Shown: positions 41,457 to 50,285 of the stretch, piece by piece | Layout: each line of letters begins with the position of its first letter | Position numbering within the stretch: the first letter of the stretch is position 1 | Source: Spirochaetales bacterium | GTDB lineage: Bacteria; Spirochaetota; Spirochaetia; DSM-27196; Salinispiraceae | Assembly (NCBI GenBank): GCA_009991955.1 | Contig: JAACWS010000054.1 | Span: 1-53,971, forward strand | DNA length: 53,971 bases | Direction: 5' to 3' | Program-made: the position numbers and the translations under genes | Notes under the pieces: model-generated | Told to the model about the DNA's origin: nothing | The model's input: only the letters and a program-made list of their open reading frames with translations | Database searches by the model: none

Positions 41457-42407
41457 TTACGAAGGCTTTATTCCAGACAGGACGAGAGCCTCAATGGCCG
41501 GGTATTCCAGATCTCTTCCGGAAATTTCAAAACGAATATTCGAGAACCCAGCTTCGTGCATCCAATCGGTGAGGATATCTTCGCTGAACCCCAACCAGAA
41601 GTCACCAAATTTTTCTTGAATCCAGTCTTCCTGATGGCTTGCCAAATCGAGGATAAGTAACTGTCCTCCGGTTTTTAGAATTCGTTGGGCTTCGCTCAGG
41701 GCATCAAGGGGACGGGGCACATGGTGCAGGGCGTGAGAAATTACCGCTAGGTCGAAGAGGTTAGCCTCGAGTCCTGTCTCCTCCATTGGTGCTGATACAA
41801 ACGAGAGTGTACCAGTTCTCGCCGTTTCTTCGGTGTGGTACATTTGATTGGCCAAACGAATTTGCTCTGGGCTATTATCGACCCCAATAACCGTATTTCC
41901 TGCCCGGGCGATAAGGGCGGCCAAGCGACCACTTCCGCAGCCCAGGTCTACTACCCGTACACTTCGTAGGGTAAGCAAGAAGGCCATGGCCACACTTTCC
42001 CAGCCCTGGCCTGGGGACCGTTGGTTTTGGGTTTTTTGTTCGCGAAAATAGCTTAATGAAGCTTCTTGCCTCTCTTCCATTATTTTTTTGAGGGTCCGGC
42101 GGTCTCGTTCGTACCATTCGGCTTCGGGTACAATTTCTCGTACGGTCCTAAGGAGCTTTCCCTCGAGGCTGTCTGGGCTGTGACGAGGAATTCGATAGAA
42201 GACGTACTGCCCCTCCCGGCGAAAGGTTACCAGACCCTGTTCTTTCAGTTGAGAAAGCTGGGAGCTGAGGGTCGATTGGCCAAGATGCAACACCGTGGTT
42301 AGTTCTTTGACCGTGAGCTCGTTCCCTTCAAGAATTGCCAATACCCGGAGGCGAGCGGGATCGCTGAGGAGTTTAAGAGTTGTTGTAAAGTGAGAAATCC
42401 CCGACAC
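41457..42407 (-). CDS. ArsR-family HTH fused to a SAM-dependent methyltransferase
   Basis: A 316-residue fusion. Residues ~1-90 form an ArsR-type winged helix (DPARLRVLAILEGNELTVKEL, LGQSTLSSQLSQLKEQGLV). Residues ~135-310 are a class I methyltransferase with SAM motif I at 151-160 (VVDLGCGSGR) and motif II-like ALHHVPRP. No ArsR metal-binding Cys pair is seen. Fusions of this type are widespread, but most are uncharacterised. They may sense SAM or SAH. The start is GTG 42407: TATACT ends exactly 6 nt before it, predicting a leaderless GTG message. metK and metF lie 5 kb away. Confidence 0.9.
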   Translation of the reverse strand: MSGISHFTTTLKLLSDPARLRVLAILEGNELTVKELTTVLHLGQSTLSSQLSQLKEQGLVTFRREGQYVFYRIPRHSPDSLEGKLLRTVREIVPEAEWYERDRRTLKKIMEERQEASLSYFREQKTQNQRSPGQGWESVAMAFLLTLRSVRVVDLGCGSGRLAALIARAGNTVIGVDNSPEQIRLANQMYHTEETARTGTLSFVSAPMEETGLEANLFDLAVISHALHHVPRPLDALSEAQRILKTGGQLLILDLASHQEDWIQEKFGDFWLGFSEDILTDWMHEAGFSNIRFEISGRDLEYPAIEALVLSGIKPS

Positions 42408-42413
42408 AGAAAT

Positions 42414-42419
42414 AGTATA
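42414..42419 (-). promoter_or_regulatory. -10 element of the ArsR-methyltransferase gene, leaderless GTG start
   Basis: TATACT on the minus strand ends 6 nt before GTG 42407. The -35 (near TCCTCA) is weak and lies inside the end of the histidine kinase gene. Confidence 0.5.
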
Positions 42420-42425
42420 GCCGAA

Positions 42426-43688
42426 TCAACTCCGGTGAGGAAGCTCGACGGTAAAAACCGAACCTTCTCCCGAGGTACTTTCGACAAGAATTTTCCCTTC
42501 CAGGCGGCGGATAAGGTCGTCGCAGAAAAGGAGCGCCAGTCCACTACCTTTTTCTCCCCGGGTACCGATACTCCTTCTTCGATTTTCCCATTGGAAGAGG
42601 CTTGCCAACTGTTCGGGGGTCATTCCTATACCCGTATCTTTTATGCGAACCTGGGTACTTTCAGGGCCATTTATTGCGAGTAGAGCTACTGTCCCTTTAC
42701 TCGTAAATTTGTTCGCGTTCATGAGGAGATTTCGTAATACAAAAACCAGCACCGAACGATCAGAAACCACCGTTAGTCCACGGGCACAGGACCAATGCAA
42801 TTGATTCTCTTTTTGTTCGAATTCGAAGGTGAGGCTTTTGGTGATTTCTTCAAAGAGAGAGTAGAGATCGATAGGCTCAAACTCAAAACTCCCATCGCTG
42901 GACTTTCGCCCCGCCCACTGAACAACATTTTCTATCAGGTAGTGGGAAGAAGTCAAAAGTTGTTTCAGGTCCTCGAGAATCTCATGCTTTTCATTTTCTT
43001 CTAAATCCATTTCTTGAAACATCGATACCATTCCCGCCACATTGGCCAGGGGCGACCGTAGATCGTGGACCAAAATTGAGAGGAGTCGACTTTTTTGTTC
43101 CGACAGCTTTTCTATCCGTTGCTGTTGGGCGAGAATTTTTTTGTTCTGGGCACGAAGTTCAAGATGGTTGACCACATGGGTGGAGAGTATTTCGAGGGCA
43201 TCAATCTGGTCTTGGGACAGGGTTCGGGGTTCGGTATCTATGGCGCATAAGGAACCAATTCGATACCCCTCGGGGGTTATAAGGGGCATTCCAGCGTAGA
43301 AGCGGACTCCTTTGTCCTTTGTTACCAGGGGATTGTCGTGGAATCGTTCATCCTCTAAAGCATTTGGTATAATAAACACCTGGTCGTCAAGAATGGTATG
43401 GGCGCAAAAAGCTAGGTCCCGGGGAGTTTCTTTGTCGGTCATGTTGTGTATGGCTTTGAACCACTGCCGATCCTTGTCGACCAAGGAGATATTCGCTTGT
43501 CGAGTACCACATATTGTGGCTACCAGACGAGCAATTCGGTCAAATTCTTCTTCGTTGGGGGTGTCTAGAATTTCATAACTGTAGAGTTTGGTCAGTCGTT
43601 CTTTTTCGTTGGGGGTGTCTAGAATTTCATAACTGTAGAGTTTGGTCAGTCGTTCTTTTTCGTTGGGGGGTAAGGGCGCTTTCTTCAC
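42426..43688 (-). CDS. GAF-domain sensor histidine kinase with duplicated N-terminal segment
   Basis: A 420-residue soluble histidine kinase. A GAF domain lies at ~45-185 (VDKDRQWFKAIH, FYAGMPLITPEGYRIGSLCAID). The dimerisation box HDLRSPL has phospho-acceptor His208, and the HATPase_c domain spans ~290-418 (NLLMNANKFT, DTGIGM, GEKGSGLALLFCDDLI). An 18-residue segment (NEKERLTKLYSYEILDTP) occurs twice in tandem before the GAF because of an exact 54-bp duplication; one copy is usual for this family. It starts at GTG 43688, 7 nt after a TATGCT with TTGACC 17 bp upstream. No response regulator is adjacent. Confidence 0.92.
   Translation of the reverse strand: MKKAPLPPNEKERLTKLYSYEILDTPNEKERLTKLYSYEILDTPNEEEFDRIARLVATICGTRQANISLVDKDRQWFKAIHNMTDKETPRDLAFCAHTILDDQVFIIPNALEDERFHDNPLVTKDKGVRFYAGMPLITPEGYRIGSLCAIDTEPRTLSQDQIDALEILSTHVVNHLELRAQNKKILAQQQRIEKLSEQKSRLLSILVHDLRSPLANVAGMVSMFQEMDLEENEKHEILEDLKQLLTSSHYLIENVVQWAGRKSSDGSFEFEPIDLYSLFEEITKSLTFEFEQKENQLHWSCARGLTVVSDRSVLVFVLRNLLMNANKFTSKGTVALLAINGPESTQVRIKDTGIGMTPEQLASLFQWENRRRSIGTRGEKGSGLALLFCDDLIRRLEGKILVESTSGEGSVFTVELPHRS
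43561..43668 (-). repeat. Perfect 54-bp tandem duplication, two copies
   Basis: 43561-43614 and 43615-43668 are identical. The copies are in frame and double 18 codons at the N-terminus of the histidine kinase. A further TTCGTTGGGG sits at 43551-43560 beside the array, which suggests slippage across this short homology. Confidence 0.97.
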
Positions 43689-43695
43689 AAATTAG

Positions 43696-43724
43696 AGCAT
43701 AAATCAAGACGAAAGCTTGGTCAA
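43696..43724 (-). promoter_or_regulatory. Promoter of the histidine kinase gene, leaderless GTG start
   Basis: TTGACC (43724-43719), 17 bp and TATGCT (43701-43696), 7 nt before GTG 43688. Confidence 0.65.
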
Positions 43725-43736
43725 TGATTGGCAAAA

Positions 43737-43750
43737 CGAAGTATACTTCG
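43737..43750. promoter_or_regulatory. 14-bp perfect palindrome covering the MATE gene -10
   Basis: CGAAGTATACTTCG contains the -10 TATACT (43742-43747), which ends 6 nt before ATG 43754. A dimeric repressor binding here would directly block the promoter. The -35 is unclear; it may overlap that of the divergent histidine kinase gene. Confidence 0.6.
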
Positions 43751-43753
43751 CAG

Positions 43754-45157
43754 ATGAGTAAAGCAGTCAGCAATAATGGAAACCTCACCGATGGTCCAAT
43801 AGTCCCCGCCCTCGTCCAGATGGCCCTTCCGGCGAGTATAGGATATTTCTTCAACACAATGTACAACGCAGTCGACACCTACTGGGCTGGGGCTCTGTCA
43901 ACCGATTCCCTCGCAGGACTTTCGCTAAGTTTTCCTGCCTTTGGGGTCCTGTTGTCTATCGCTATCGGCGTTAGTTCGGGAAGCGGAGCCTTAGTTTCAA
44001 ACTACCTTGGGGCAAAGAACGAAACTATGGCCCGGCGAATCCTTGCCCAGGCCCTGGTTTTTGCCACCTTACTTTCGAGTATTCTGGCGGTTCCACTTTT
44101 TATCTTCCTCGAACCAATTTTGGGTATTCTCGGCGGGGGTCCGGGTGCCCAAGCCGAGGGCTTGGCCTATGTACAAATAGTTCTTTTGGGCTCACCGTTT
44201 TTTGTCCTCAATTCGGTGTGGAACTCGGGCCTACAAGCCCGGGGCGATACGAAGACCTATCGGAACATTCTGATTGTGAGTTTTTTCATGAACCTCGCCC
44301 TCGACCCTTTGTTTATGTTTACTTTTGGTATGGGAGTTCGGGGTGTGGCCCTAGCGACGGTCCTTGTCCAGGCGGGGGGTATTTGGTACATCGCTCGGCG
44401 GGGGAGAACTCTGGGAATCTTGAAAGATCTTACCTTCCAAGACTTCAAACCCAATTGGGCCCTCTATAAAGAAATTGCCGAGCAATCTCTTCCCGGGATT
44501 CTGAACTTCTTTACGATGGCTATCGGGTCCTTCGTTATTACCTCGTACATCGGGGCTTTTGGTACCTCGGCTATTGCAGGATATGGGGCCTCAATTCGGG
44601 TCGAGCAGATCGCCCTCATTCCAACTATCGGTTTAAACATCGCCTTGGCAACCATGGTAGGCCAGAGTAATGGGGCGGGCAAGATTGAACGAATCGGACA
44701 GGCCTATAAGGTAACCCTTCTCATGGGCCTGGCAATATTTGTCGGAGTCTACACGCCGATTTTTTTCTTCGGCCACTATTTGGTTCGATTTTTTAACGAA
44801 GAGGCCCGGGTTATTGAAGTGGGAACCGCGTACCTACAGATTCAGTCGGTAACCTTTTTTAGTTATATCATTTTGTTTCAGGCTAATTCAATCCTCCAGG
44901 GGCTCAAGCGACCGGGGGCCATTCTGTGGATAGGCCTCTTTCGACAAGTTGCCGCACCACTTTTGGTTTTTCCCTTCTTGGCATATACCTTGGGTATGGA
45001 AGTGAACGGTGTGTGGTGGGGCCTGGTAGTTGTAAACTGGAGCGCAGCGGCCTTCACCTGGTGGTGGAGCTGGAGACTTATTCATCAGCGAGAGAAGCAG
45101 GTAAAGACCCTAGAACCGACCGTAGAGCTCGGTGAGGTCAGCCAACCGACGGCCTAA
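43754..45157 (+). CDS. MATE-family multidrug/metabolite exporter
   Basis: A 467-residue MATE transporter with twelve membrane helices. LPASIGYFFNTMYNAVDTYWAG is the family's first-helix signature, and the second half repeats it at LPGILNFFTMAIGSFVITSYIG. It exports cationic drugs or metabolites using Na+ or H+. ATG 43754 (MSKAVSNN) is preferred to an upstream start, because the -10 TATACT lies directly before it. The last 48 bp overlap the convergent malQ gene. Confidence 0.95.
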   Translation: MSKAVSNNGNLTDGPIVPALVQMALPASIGYFFNTMYNAVDTYWAGALSTDSLAGLSLSFPAFGVLLSIAIGVSSGSGALVSNYLGAKNETMARRILAQALVFATLLSSILAVPLFIFLEPILGILGGGPGAQAEGLAYVQIVLLGSPFFVLNSVWNSGLQARGDTKTYRNILIVSFFMNLALDPLFMFTFGMGVRGVALATVLVQAGGIWYIARRGRTLGILKDLTFQDFKPNWALYKEIAEQSLPGILNFFTMAIGSFVITSYIGAFGTSAIAGYGASIRVEQIALIPTIGLNIALATMVGQSNGAGKIERIGQAYKVTLLMGLAIFVGVYTPIFFFGHYLVRFFNEEARVIEVGTAYLQIQSVTFFSYIILFQANSILQGLKRPGAILWIGLFRQVAAPLLVFPFLAYTLGMEVNGVWWGLVVVNWSAAAFTWWWSWRLIHQREKQVKTLEPTVELGEVSQPTA

Positions 45158-46630
45158 ATTTGCCGTCAGGGCAGATTTCTTCATCCGCCAGGTCCAGTTC
45201 TTCCCGAGAGTTCCGGGAAAATTGAACCGGGCTTCCGGTCCCAGGCCCAATAGGTCTTGGACCGGAGTAATAGCAAAGACCGAGACCGATGCCATAACCC
45301 CCTGAACAAAATCCCAATGGAGGTTCGAGGTCCGCTGGATTTTTAGGTAACGGCGGGCCATTTCTTTGTCCTGCTCCGGGGCCTGGGCAAACCAACCGTG
45401 GATAGTATTATTGTCGTGGGTTCCGGTGTACATAAGCGAGTTTGGTACCGCCGTGTGGGGAAGGTGGTCGTTATCTTCCCCCGAATCAAAGGCAAACTGA
45501 AGAATCTTCATTCCCGGAAAATCACAGTACTCAATGAGCTCTTTTACGTCCGGGGTAATTACCCCCAGGTCCTCGGCAATAATCGGAGGATTTCCCAACT
45601 CTCCTTTGACCGCGGCAAAAAGTTTTTTTCCCGGAGCAGTTACCCATTCGCCATTGATGGCCGTCGTTTCCCCATAGGTAATCTTCCAATAGGCCGAGAA
45701 TCCCCTAAAATGGTCAATTCGAAGATAGTCGTAGAAGGTCAATTTGTTTTTGAGTACGTCAATCCACCAACGGAAGCCGGTTTTTTCGAGGTAGTCCCAA
45801 TTGTAGAGGGGGTTTCCCCAGAGCTGGCCGGTGGCCGAAAAATAGTCCGGTGGAACTCCTGCTACGTGGGTTGGTCGCCCCTGAGAATCGAAAAGAAACA
45901 CCTCCGGCCGGGACCAACTGTCGGCACTATCGTAGGCGATAAAAATTGGCATATCCCCAATTATCTTCACCCCGTGGGTATTCGCGTAGTTCCGTAGAGC
46001 CCGCCACTGACCAAAAAAAATAAACTGAAGAAATTCGTGGAACCCAATTTCTCGGGTCTTCTCTTTTCGAACACCCTCGAGGGTAGACACATCGCGGGTT
46101 CTATATTCCTGGGGCCATTTATCCCAACTTTCGCCCCCAAATTGGTCCTTGAGCACCATAAAAAGAGAGTAGTCATCCAGCCAGTAGGCCTCTTTTTTTT
46201 GAAAATGCTCGAACTGAGCCTTTTTTACCCGGCAGGCGGTATCGGACTTCCGAAAAATCCCCAAGAACCGCCCGTAGGCCTTCAGAAGGATATTCATTTT
46301 TAAGGGTATCAGGGCTCCAAAATCGACAAAATTGGTCGGAAGCTTCTTTAAGGGCTCGAGTTCGAGGGAAGTAAGGAGACCTTGTTTGCGTAATTCCTCG
46401 AGATCAATGAGATAAGGATTCCCCGCATAGGCAGAAAAACATTGATAGGGGCTATCGCCGTATCCCGTAGGACCGAGGGGGCAAATTTGCCAGAGACTTT
46501 GCTTCGCGGTGACCAAAAAATCGATAAAATCATAGGCCTCTTTACCTAAGGTTCCAATGCCACCAGAGTTCGGTAGACTGGTAGGGTGGAGTAGTATACC
46601 GCTGGATCGGTCGAATTGGGCCGTAGCCAT
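45110..46630 (-). CDS. malQ: 4-alpha-glucanotransferase
   Basis: A 506-residue GH77 amylomaltase that transfers alpha-1,4-glucan segments and releases glucose, complementing glycogen phosphorylase. N-terminal GILLHPTSLP is diagnostic, as are FFGQW, IGDMPIFIAYDSADSW and the catalytic region LRIDHFRGF with the later GTHDNNTIHGWF. GAAGGAG precedes ATG 46630. A consensus promoter with a CCGG-centred palindrome lies upstream, and its -35 overlaps the metF stop codon. Confidence 0.97.
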   Translation of the reverse strand: MATAQFDRSSGILLHPTSLPNSGGIGTLGKEAYDFIDFLVTAKQSLWQICPLGPTGYGDSPYQCFSAYAGNPYLIDLEELRKQGLLTSLELEPLKKLPTNFVDFGALIPLKMNILLKAYGRFLGIFRKSDTACRVKKAQFEHFQKKEAYWLDDYSLFMVLKDQFGGESWDKWPQEYRTRDVSTLEGVRKEKTREIGFHEFLQFIFFGQWRALRNYANTHGVKIIGDMPIFIAYDSADSWSRPEVFLFDSQGRPTHVAGVPPDYFSATGQLWGNPLYNWDYLEKTGFRWWIDVLKNKLTFYDYLRIDHFRGFSAYWKITYGETTAINGEWVTAPGKKLFAAVKGELGNPPIIAEDLGVITPDVKELIEYCDFPGMKILQFAFDSGEDNDHLPHTAVPNSLMYTGTHDNNTIHGWFAQAPEQDKEMARRYLKIQRTSNLHWDFVQGVMASVSVFAITPVQDLLGLGPEARFNFPGTLGKNWTWRMKKSALTANLGRRLADLTELYGRF

Positions 46631-46659
46631 GAGAGGTCTCCTTCGTATGTCACCCTAGT

Positions 46660-46687
46660 GTAGGGTCGGTAAACCGGTTTAGTCAAG
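46660..46687 (-). promoter_or_regulatory. malQ promoter with LacI-type operator
   Basis: On the minus strand TTGACT, 18 bp and TACACT precede a leader with GAAGGAG. Its spacer contains the perfect palindrome TAAACCGGTTTA (46670-46681), which has the central CG and AA/TT arms of LacI-family operators. The metF stop codon lies inside the -35. No LacI gene is in the window. Confidence 0.7.
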
Positions 46688-47585
46688 AATTTGACCCCGC
46701 ACCCGGGAGGGAAAAGGACGACAAACCCAGGGTTTTGAGGATTTCGAGACTCGCGTTACTTGAATTGAGGGTATAAAGATGAACACCTGCTACCCCCGTA
46801 GAAAGCAGATCGGATATTTGTTCCGCCGCCCAGTGAATGCCCACCCGACTGACCGCCGCTTCATCGATAGCCCGATGGACGCTCTTGAGCAGCTTTGCTG
46901 GAAATCGGGCTCCACCAGCCAAATCGGCCATTCGTTCTATTCCCTTGAGGGACGACACCGGCATAATACCGGCGATTACCGGTACGGTGATTCCCGCCAA
47001 AACGCAGCGTTCCCGAAAGTCATAAAAATCCCGGTTATCGAAGAAGAGTTGGGTCACAATATAGTCCGCCCCCGCATCGACCTTCGCCTTTAGATAGTCT
47101 ATTTCCTTTAGTCGATTAGGACAGGCCGGATGGCCCTCAGGAAATCCGGCGACTCCTATAGAAAAATGGGGGAACAATGTCCGAATATAGGCTACAAGAT
47201 CTGCTGCATGCTCAAAGGAAGGACTGGGGTTTCGCCCTTTGAGGGGAACATCTCCCTTAAGAGCCAAAATATTATGAATTCCTTGATTCTCATAGGTCTG
47301 GAGGATTTGTCGGATTTCTGGTTCACTACTCCCCTCGCAAGTGAGGTGGGCAACGACCGGAAGTCCTAACTCGTGGACCCGGCCCACGAGTTGGTGGGTA
47401 TTTTCCCGGGTACTGCCTCCGGCGCCGTAGGTTACCGAAACGTAAGCTGGGCGAAGGGCGACCAACTCGGTCATGGTCAAGTAGAGTTTCTCCCAGCCGG
47501 TGGGGGTCTTGGGGGGAAAGAATTCAAAGCTTATCGGGGTCTTGCCTTCGTCCTGGCAGCCTCGAAAGAGTTCGGCGATTGTCAT
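46683..47585 (-). CDS. metF: Methylenetetrahydrofolate reductase
   Basis: A 300-residue MetF that reduces 5,10-methylene-THF to 5-methyl-THF for methionine synthesis. Signatures FEFFPPKTPTGWEKL with catalytic Glu near residue 21, VSVTYGAGGSTRENT and GADYIVTQLFFDN are present. It starts 11 bp after the metK stop, and an AGGAT just upstream may be its ribosome site. It forms an operon with metK, a logical methyl-cycle pair. The gene ends within the malQ promoter. Confidence 0.97.
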   Translation of the reverse strand: MTIAELFRGCQDEGKTPISFEFFPPKTPTGWEKLYLTMTELVALRPAYVSVTYGAGGSTRENTHQLVGRVHELGLPVVAHLTCEGSSEPEIRQILQTYENQGIHNILALKGDVPLKGRNPSPSFEHAADLVAYIRTLFPHFSIGVAGFPEGHPACPNRLKEIDYLKAKVDAGADYIVTQLFFDNRDFYDFRERCVLAGITVPVIAGIMPVSSLKGIERMADLAGGARFPAKLLKSVHRAIDEAAVSRVGIHWAAEQISDLLSTGVAGVHLYTLNSSNASLEILKTLGLSSFSLPGAGSNS

Positions 47586-47596
47586 AAGCCGTCAGT

Positions 47597-48760
47597 TTAT
47601 CCTAGGAGCCTTGCCAACTCCACTGCTTTGTCGGTCTTTTCCCAGGGAAATTCGTCCCGCCCAAAGTGACCGTACGTACTAGTCGCCCGGTAAAGAGGCT
47701 TGAGCAAGTCCAGGCTTGTTATAATGCCCCGGGGGCTCAGGTCGAACACCTTCTGAACCGCCTCGGCAATGAGCTTGGCGGGAACCCTGCCCGTTCCAAA
47801 GGTCTCAACCATAATACTGATAGGGAAGGGTACACCAATTGCGTAGGCCAACTGAACCTCCGCCCTATCGGCCAACCCTGCAGCGACGATATTCTTGGCC
47901 ACGTACCGGCCCATGTAGGCTCCCGATCGGTCGACCTTGCTGGGGTCCTTGCCGCTAAAAGCCCCACCTCCGTGGCGGCCCATTCCCCCGTAGGTGTCCA
48001 CAATAATTTTGCGACCGGTGAGGCCCGCATCGCCGTGGGGGCCACCGATTACAAACCGGCCGGTTGGGTTAATGAAATACTTGGTATCTGGGGATAAAAG
48101 CCCTGTAGGTTCGAGGATAGGGCGAATAATGTCTGCGATTACGGTTTGTTTAATTTGTTCGTACTCGATTTCGGGGTTGTGCTGGTGACTTACGACCACC
48201 GCTTCTATGGCTTTGGGGGTGTACCCTTCGTAGCGGATACTCACCTGGCTCTTACTGTCTGGTCGGAGCCAAGGAATTGTACCGTTTTTACGCAAAGTTG
48301 CTGCGTGGCGCAGAATTTGGTGGCTGAACGATAGGGGCGCGGGCATGAGGGAGGGGGTTTCGTTGCAGGCGAATCCGAACATCATTCCCTGATCCCCGGC
48401 GCCCTGTTGGCCCCCGTACAGGCCGGTACCGCTAACCCCTTGGCTTATGTCCGGGCTTTGGGCATGGATGACATTGATAACCGCCATACTTTCGTAATCC
48501 AGACCGTATTCGGCGTGGGTGTAGCCAACATCGTGGGCTACCCTCCGGGCTATATCTTGGATATCGACGTAGGTTTCGGTAGTAATTTCGCCCCCAATAA
48601 GGACCATACCGGTGGTTGTGTAGGTTTCGCAAGCTACCCGGCTGTTCGGGTCCTCGGTAAGGCAGGCATCGAGAACCGCATCGCTGATCTGGTCGGCTAA
48701 TTTATCTGGGTGGCCCTCGGAAACACTTTCGGAGGTAAATACATAGGATTGAATGCTCAT
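47597..48760 (-). CDS. metK: S-adenosylmethionine synthetase
   Basis: A 387-residue MetK, making SAM from methionine and [24 protein letters not shown] at the start, [10 protein letters not shown] and [16 protein letters not shown] (the P-loop-like signature) are intact. ATG 48760 (MSIQSYVF) is chosen: TTGCCC, 18 bp and TATACT end 6 nt before it, whereas an upstream in-frame TTG lies inside the promoter. This leaves no space for a SAM riboswitch or ribosome site. First gene of metK-metF. Confidence 0.98.
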   Translation of the reverse strand: MSIQSYVFTSESVSEGHPDKLADQISDAVLDACLTEDPNSRVACETYTTTGMVLIGGEITTETYVDIQDIARRVAHDVGYTHAEYGLDYESMAVINVIHAQSPDISQGVSGTGLYGGQQGAGDQGMMFGFACNETPSLMPAPLSFSHQILRHAATLRKNGTIPWLRPDSKSQVSIRYEGYTPKAIEAVVVSHQHNPEIEYEQIKQTVIADIIRPILEPTGLLSPDTKYFINPTGRFVIGGPHGDAGLTGRKIIVDTYGGMGRHGGGAFSGKDPSKVDRSGAYMGRYVAKNIVAAGLADRAEVQLAYAIGVPFPISIMVETFGTGRVPAKLIAEAVQKVFDLSPRGIITSLDLLKPLYRATSTYGHFGRDEFPWEKTDKAVELARLLG

Positions 48761-48766
48761 AGTCTC

Positions 48767-48796
48767 AGTATAACGAACCTTACACTCTTCGGGCAA
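48767..48796 (-). promoter_or_regulatory. metK promoter, predicted leaderless
   Basis: TTGCCC (48796-48791), 18 bp and TATACT (48772-48767) end 6 nt before ATG 48760. The transcription start is expected at the start codon. Confidence 0.75.
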
Positions 48797-48875
48797 GATA
48801 GGTATCGGTGTATCACGTTATATTGATGAAACTATTTCTGGTACCCAAAAGGGCCTGAATATCGTAAACTATCCT

Positions 48876-50285
48876 ATGTCCGCCATCTACGATCGCCTAC
48901 TATCCGACCCCGACCTATCTACAGCCCTTTCGGAGGTTGGCATATTTCTTTTTGACTTTCAAACGGGCAAGAGCATATCAAGTGCAACCTGGATAGAGGA
49001 GGAATTTGGGGACTCTCTTTTTCGTGGCGATGCTAATTGGATCAAGTCGATTCATCCCCAAGATAGAAAACAGGTAGCCCAGTCGGTCGATCGCATTTAT
49101 CGGGGTGAACAACGGGTCTTTCAAGAACTCTTTCGGCTCATGAAAGCCGATGGAACCGTACGCTGGGTCCTATCCAAGGGGCGGGCGATTGGCAAAGGCC
49201 AGGGAAAATTGCCCTTGCTTTTTGTCGGTTCCGATATCGACGTAACTGCCTATAAGGATGTTCAAGCTCGGATGGAGCAGAATTTGGCAGAGTTAGAGAC
49301 CCTGCGGGAGGTGGCGGCAGTCATTGGTTCTTCCCTCGATTTTGGTGACACGGTCTCTCGAGTTCTGGAGCAAACCCGGCGAATTATTCCCTACCGGACT
49401 GCAACCGTTCAACTCCTAGACGAGCAAGGCCTACGGGTTATTGGGGGATTTGGCTTCGACAACCTAGAAAAGGTAAAGAGTTTTCGTTTTCCGTATCCCC
49501 ATGAAGGCAGTCTTAGTACCCGGGCAATACAAGAGCTTCGGCCAATTATGAGTGGCAATGTAGCCCTCGATTTTCCGGGTTTTGTTCAACCCGACGACTC
49601 AAACCCTATAGTTTCCTGGCTCGGTATTCCACTCTTTCGTCGAGGCCAAGTTATAGGTTTGGTTACCGCCGATTCTCCTTCGGCTCGAGCGTACACCAGC
49701 CGGCATCTTCAGTTGGCGGCCACAATTGGGGACCATATATCTATTGCCCTCGAGAATGCCCGGCTCCACGACGAGACCTATACCATGGTTATGACCGATG
49801 CCCTGACGGGAGTAGGAAGTCGTCACCGGTTGTCAATCGAGGGCCGGCTGCTCTATGAGACTGCCTTTCGAAATGGCCATTCCCTGGGTGTTCTCATGAT
49901 AGACATTGACCACTTCAAGAAGGTAAACGATACCTACGGCCACGATGTAGGCGATCGAGTTCTTCGTAAGGTCTGTACTACCTGGGCCAAATCCTTACGT
50001 TCCACCGACCTTATTGCTCGCTACGGAGGCGAGGAATTTGTCATTCTCCTTCCCGAAACTACCTTCGATGCAGCCCAGGCTTTGGCCGAACGGCTTCGCC
50101 GAAGTACCCAGGCCCTGGGAATAGACGATCTACCCTACCCGGTCACTATCAGTCTTGGGGTGGCCGCCCGGGTACCCGGCGAAGGTGGTGGACTTGAGGC
50201 CCTCTTTCACGAAGCCGACCTTCAGCTATACAAGGCAAAACAGGCAGGGCGAAATCGAATTAGTCCCCCTAATCCAAGTGCTTAA
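48876..50285 (+). CDS. PAS-GAF diguanylate cyclase
   Basis: A 469-residue signalling protein without membrane helices. A PAS domain lies at ~15-130 (FRLMKADGTVRWVLSKG is a PAC segment), a GAF at ~140-295, and a GGDEF domain at ~300-465. The active site is GGEEF (384-388), and the inhibitory site RSTD lies five residues before it, so product feedback is likely. It should make cyclic di-GMP. A TAAACT ends 5 nt before ATG 48876, but without a clear -35. Ends overlap the convergent aminotransferase by 17 bp. Confidence 0.95.
   Translation: MSAIYDRLLSDPDLSTALSEVGIFLFDFQTGKSISSATWIEEEFGDSLFRGDANWIKSIHPQDRKQVAQSVDRIYRGEQRVFQELFRLMKADGTVRWVLSKGRAIGKGQGKLPLLFVGSDIDVTAYKDVQARMEQNLAELETLREVAAVIGSSLDFGDTVSRVLEQTRRIIPYRTATVQLLDEQGLRVIGGFGFDNLEKVKSFRFPYPHEGSLSTRAIQELRPIMSGNVALDFPGFVQPDDSNPIVSWLGIPLFRRGQVIGLVTADSPSARAYTSRHLQLAATIGDHISIALENARLHDETYTMVMTDALTGVGSRHRLSIEGRLLYETAFRNGHSLGVLMIDIDHFKKVNDTYGHDVGDRVLRKVCTTWAKSLRSTDLIARYGGEEFVILLPETTFDAAQALAERLRRSTQALGIDDLPYPVTISLGVAARVPGEGGGLEALFHEADLQLYKAKQAGRNRISPPNPSA

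Noticed and set aside
48761..48875. SAM riboswitch upstream of metK
   Set aside because: The -10 ends 6 nt before the ATG, so there is no leader, and the 115-bp gap to the next gene shows no riboswitch-like stem set.
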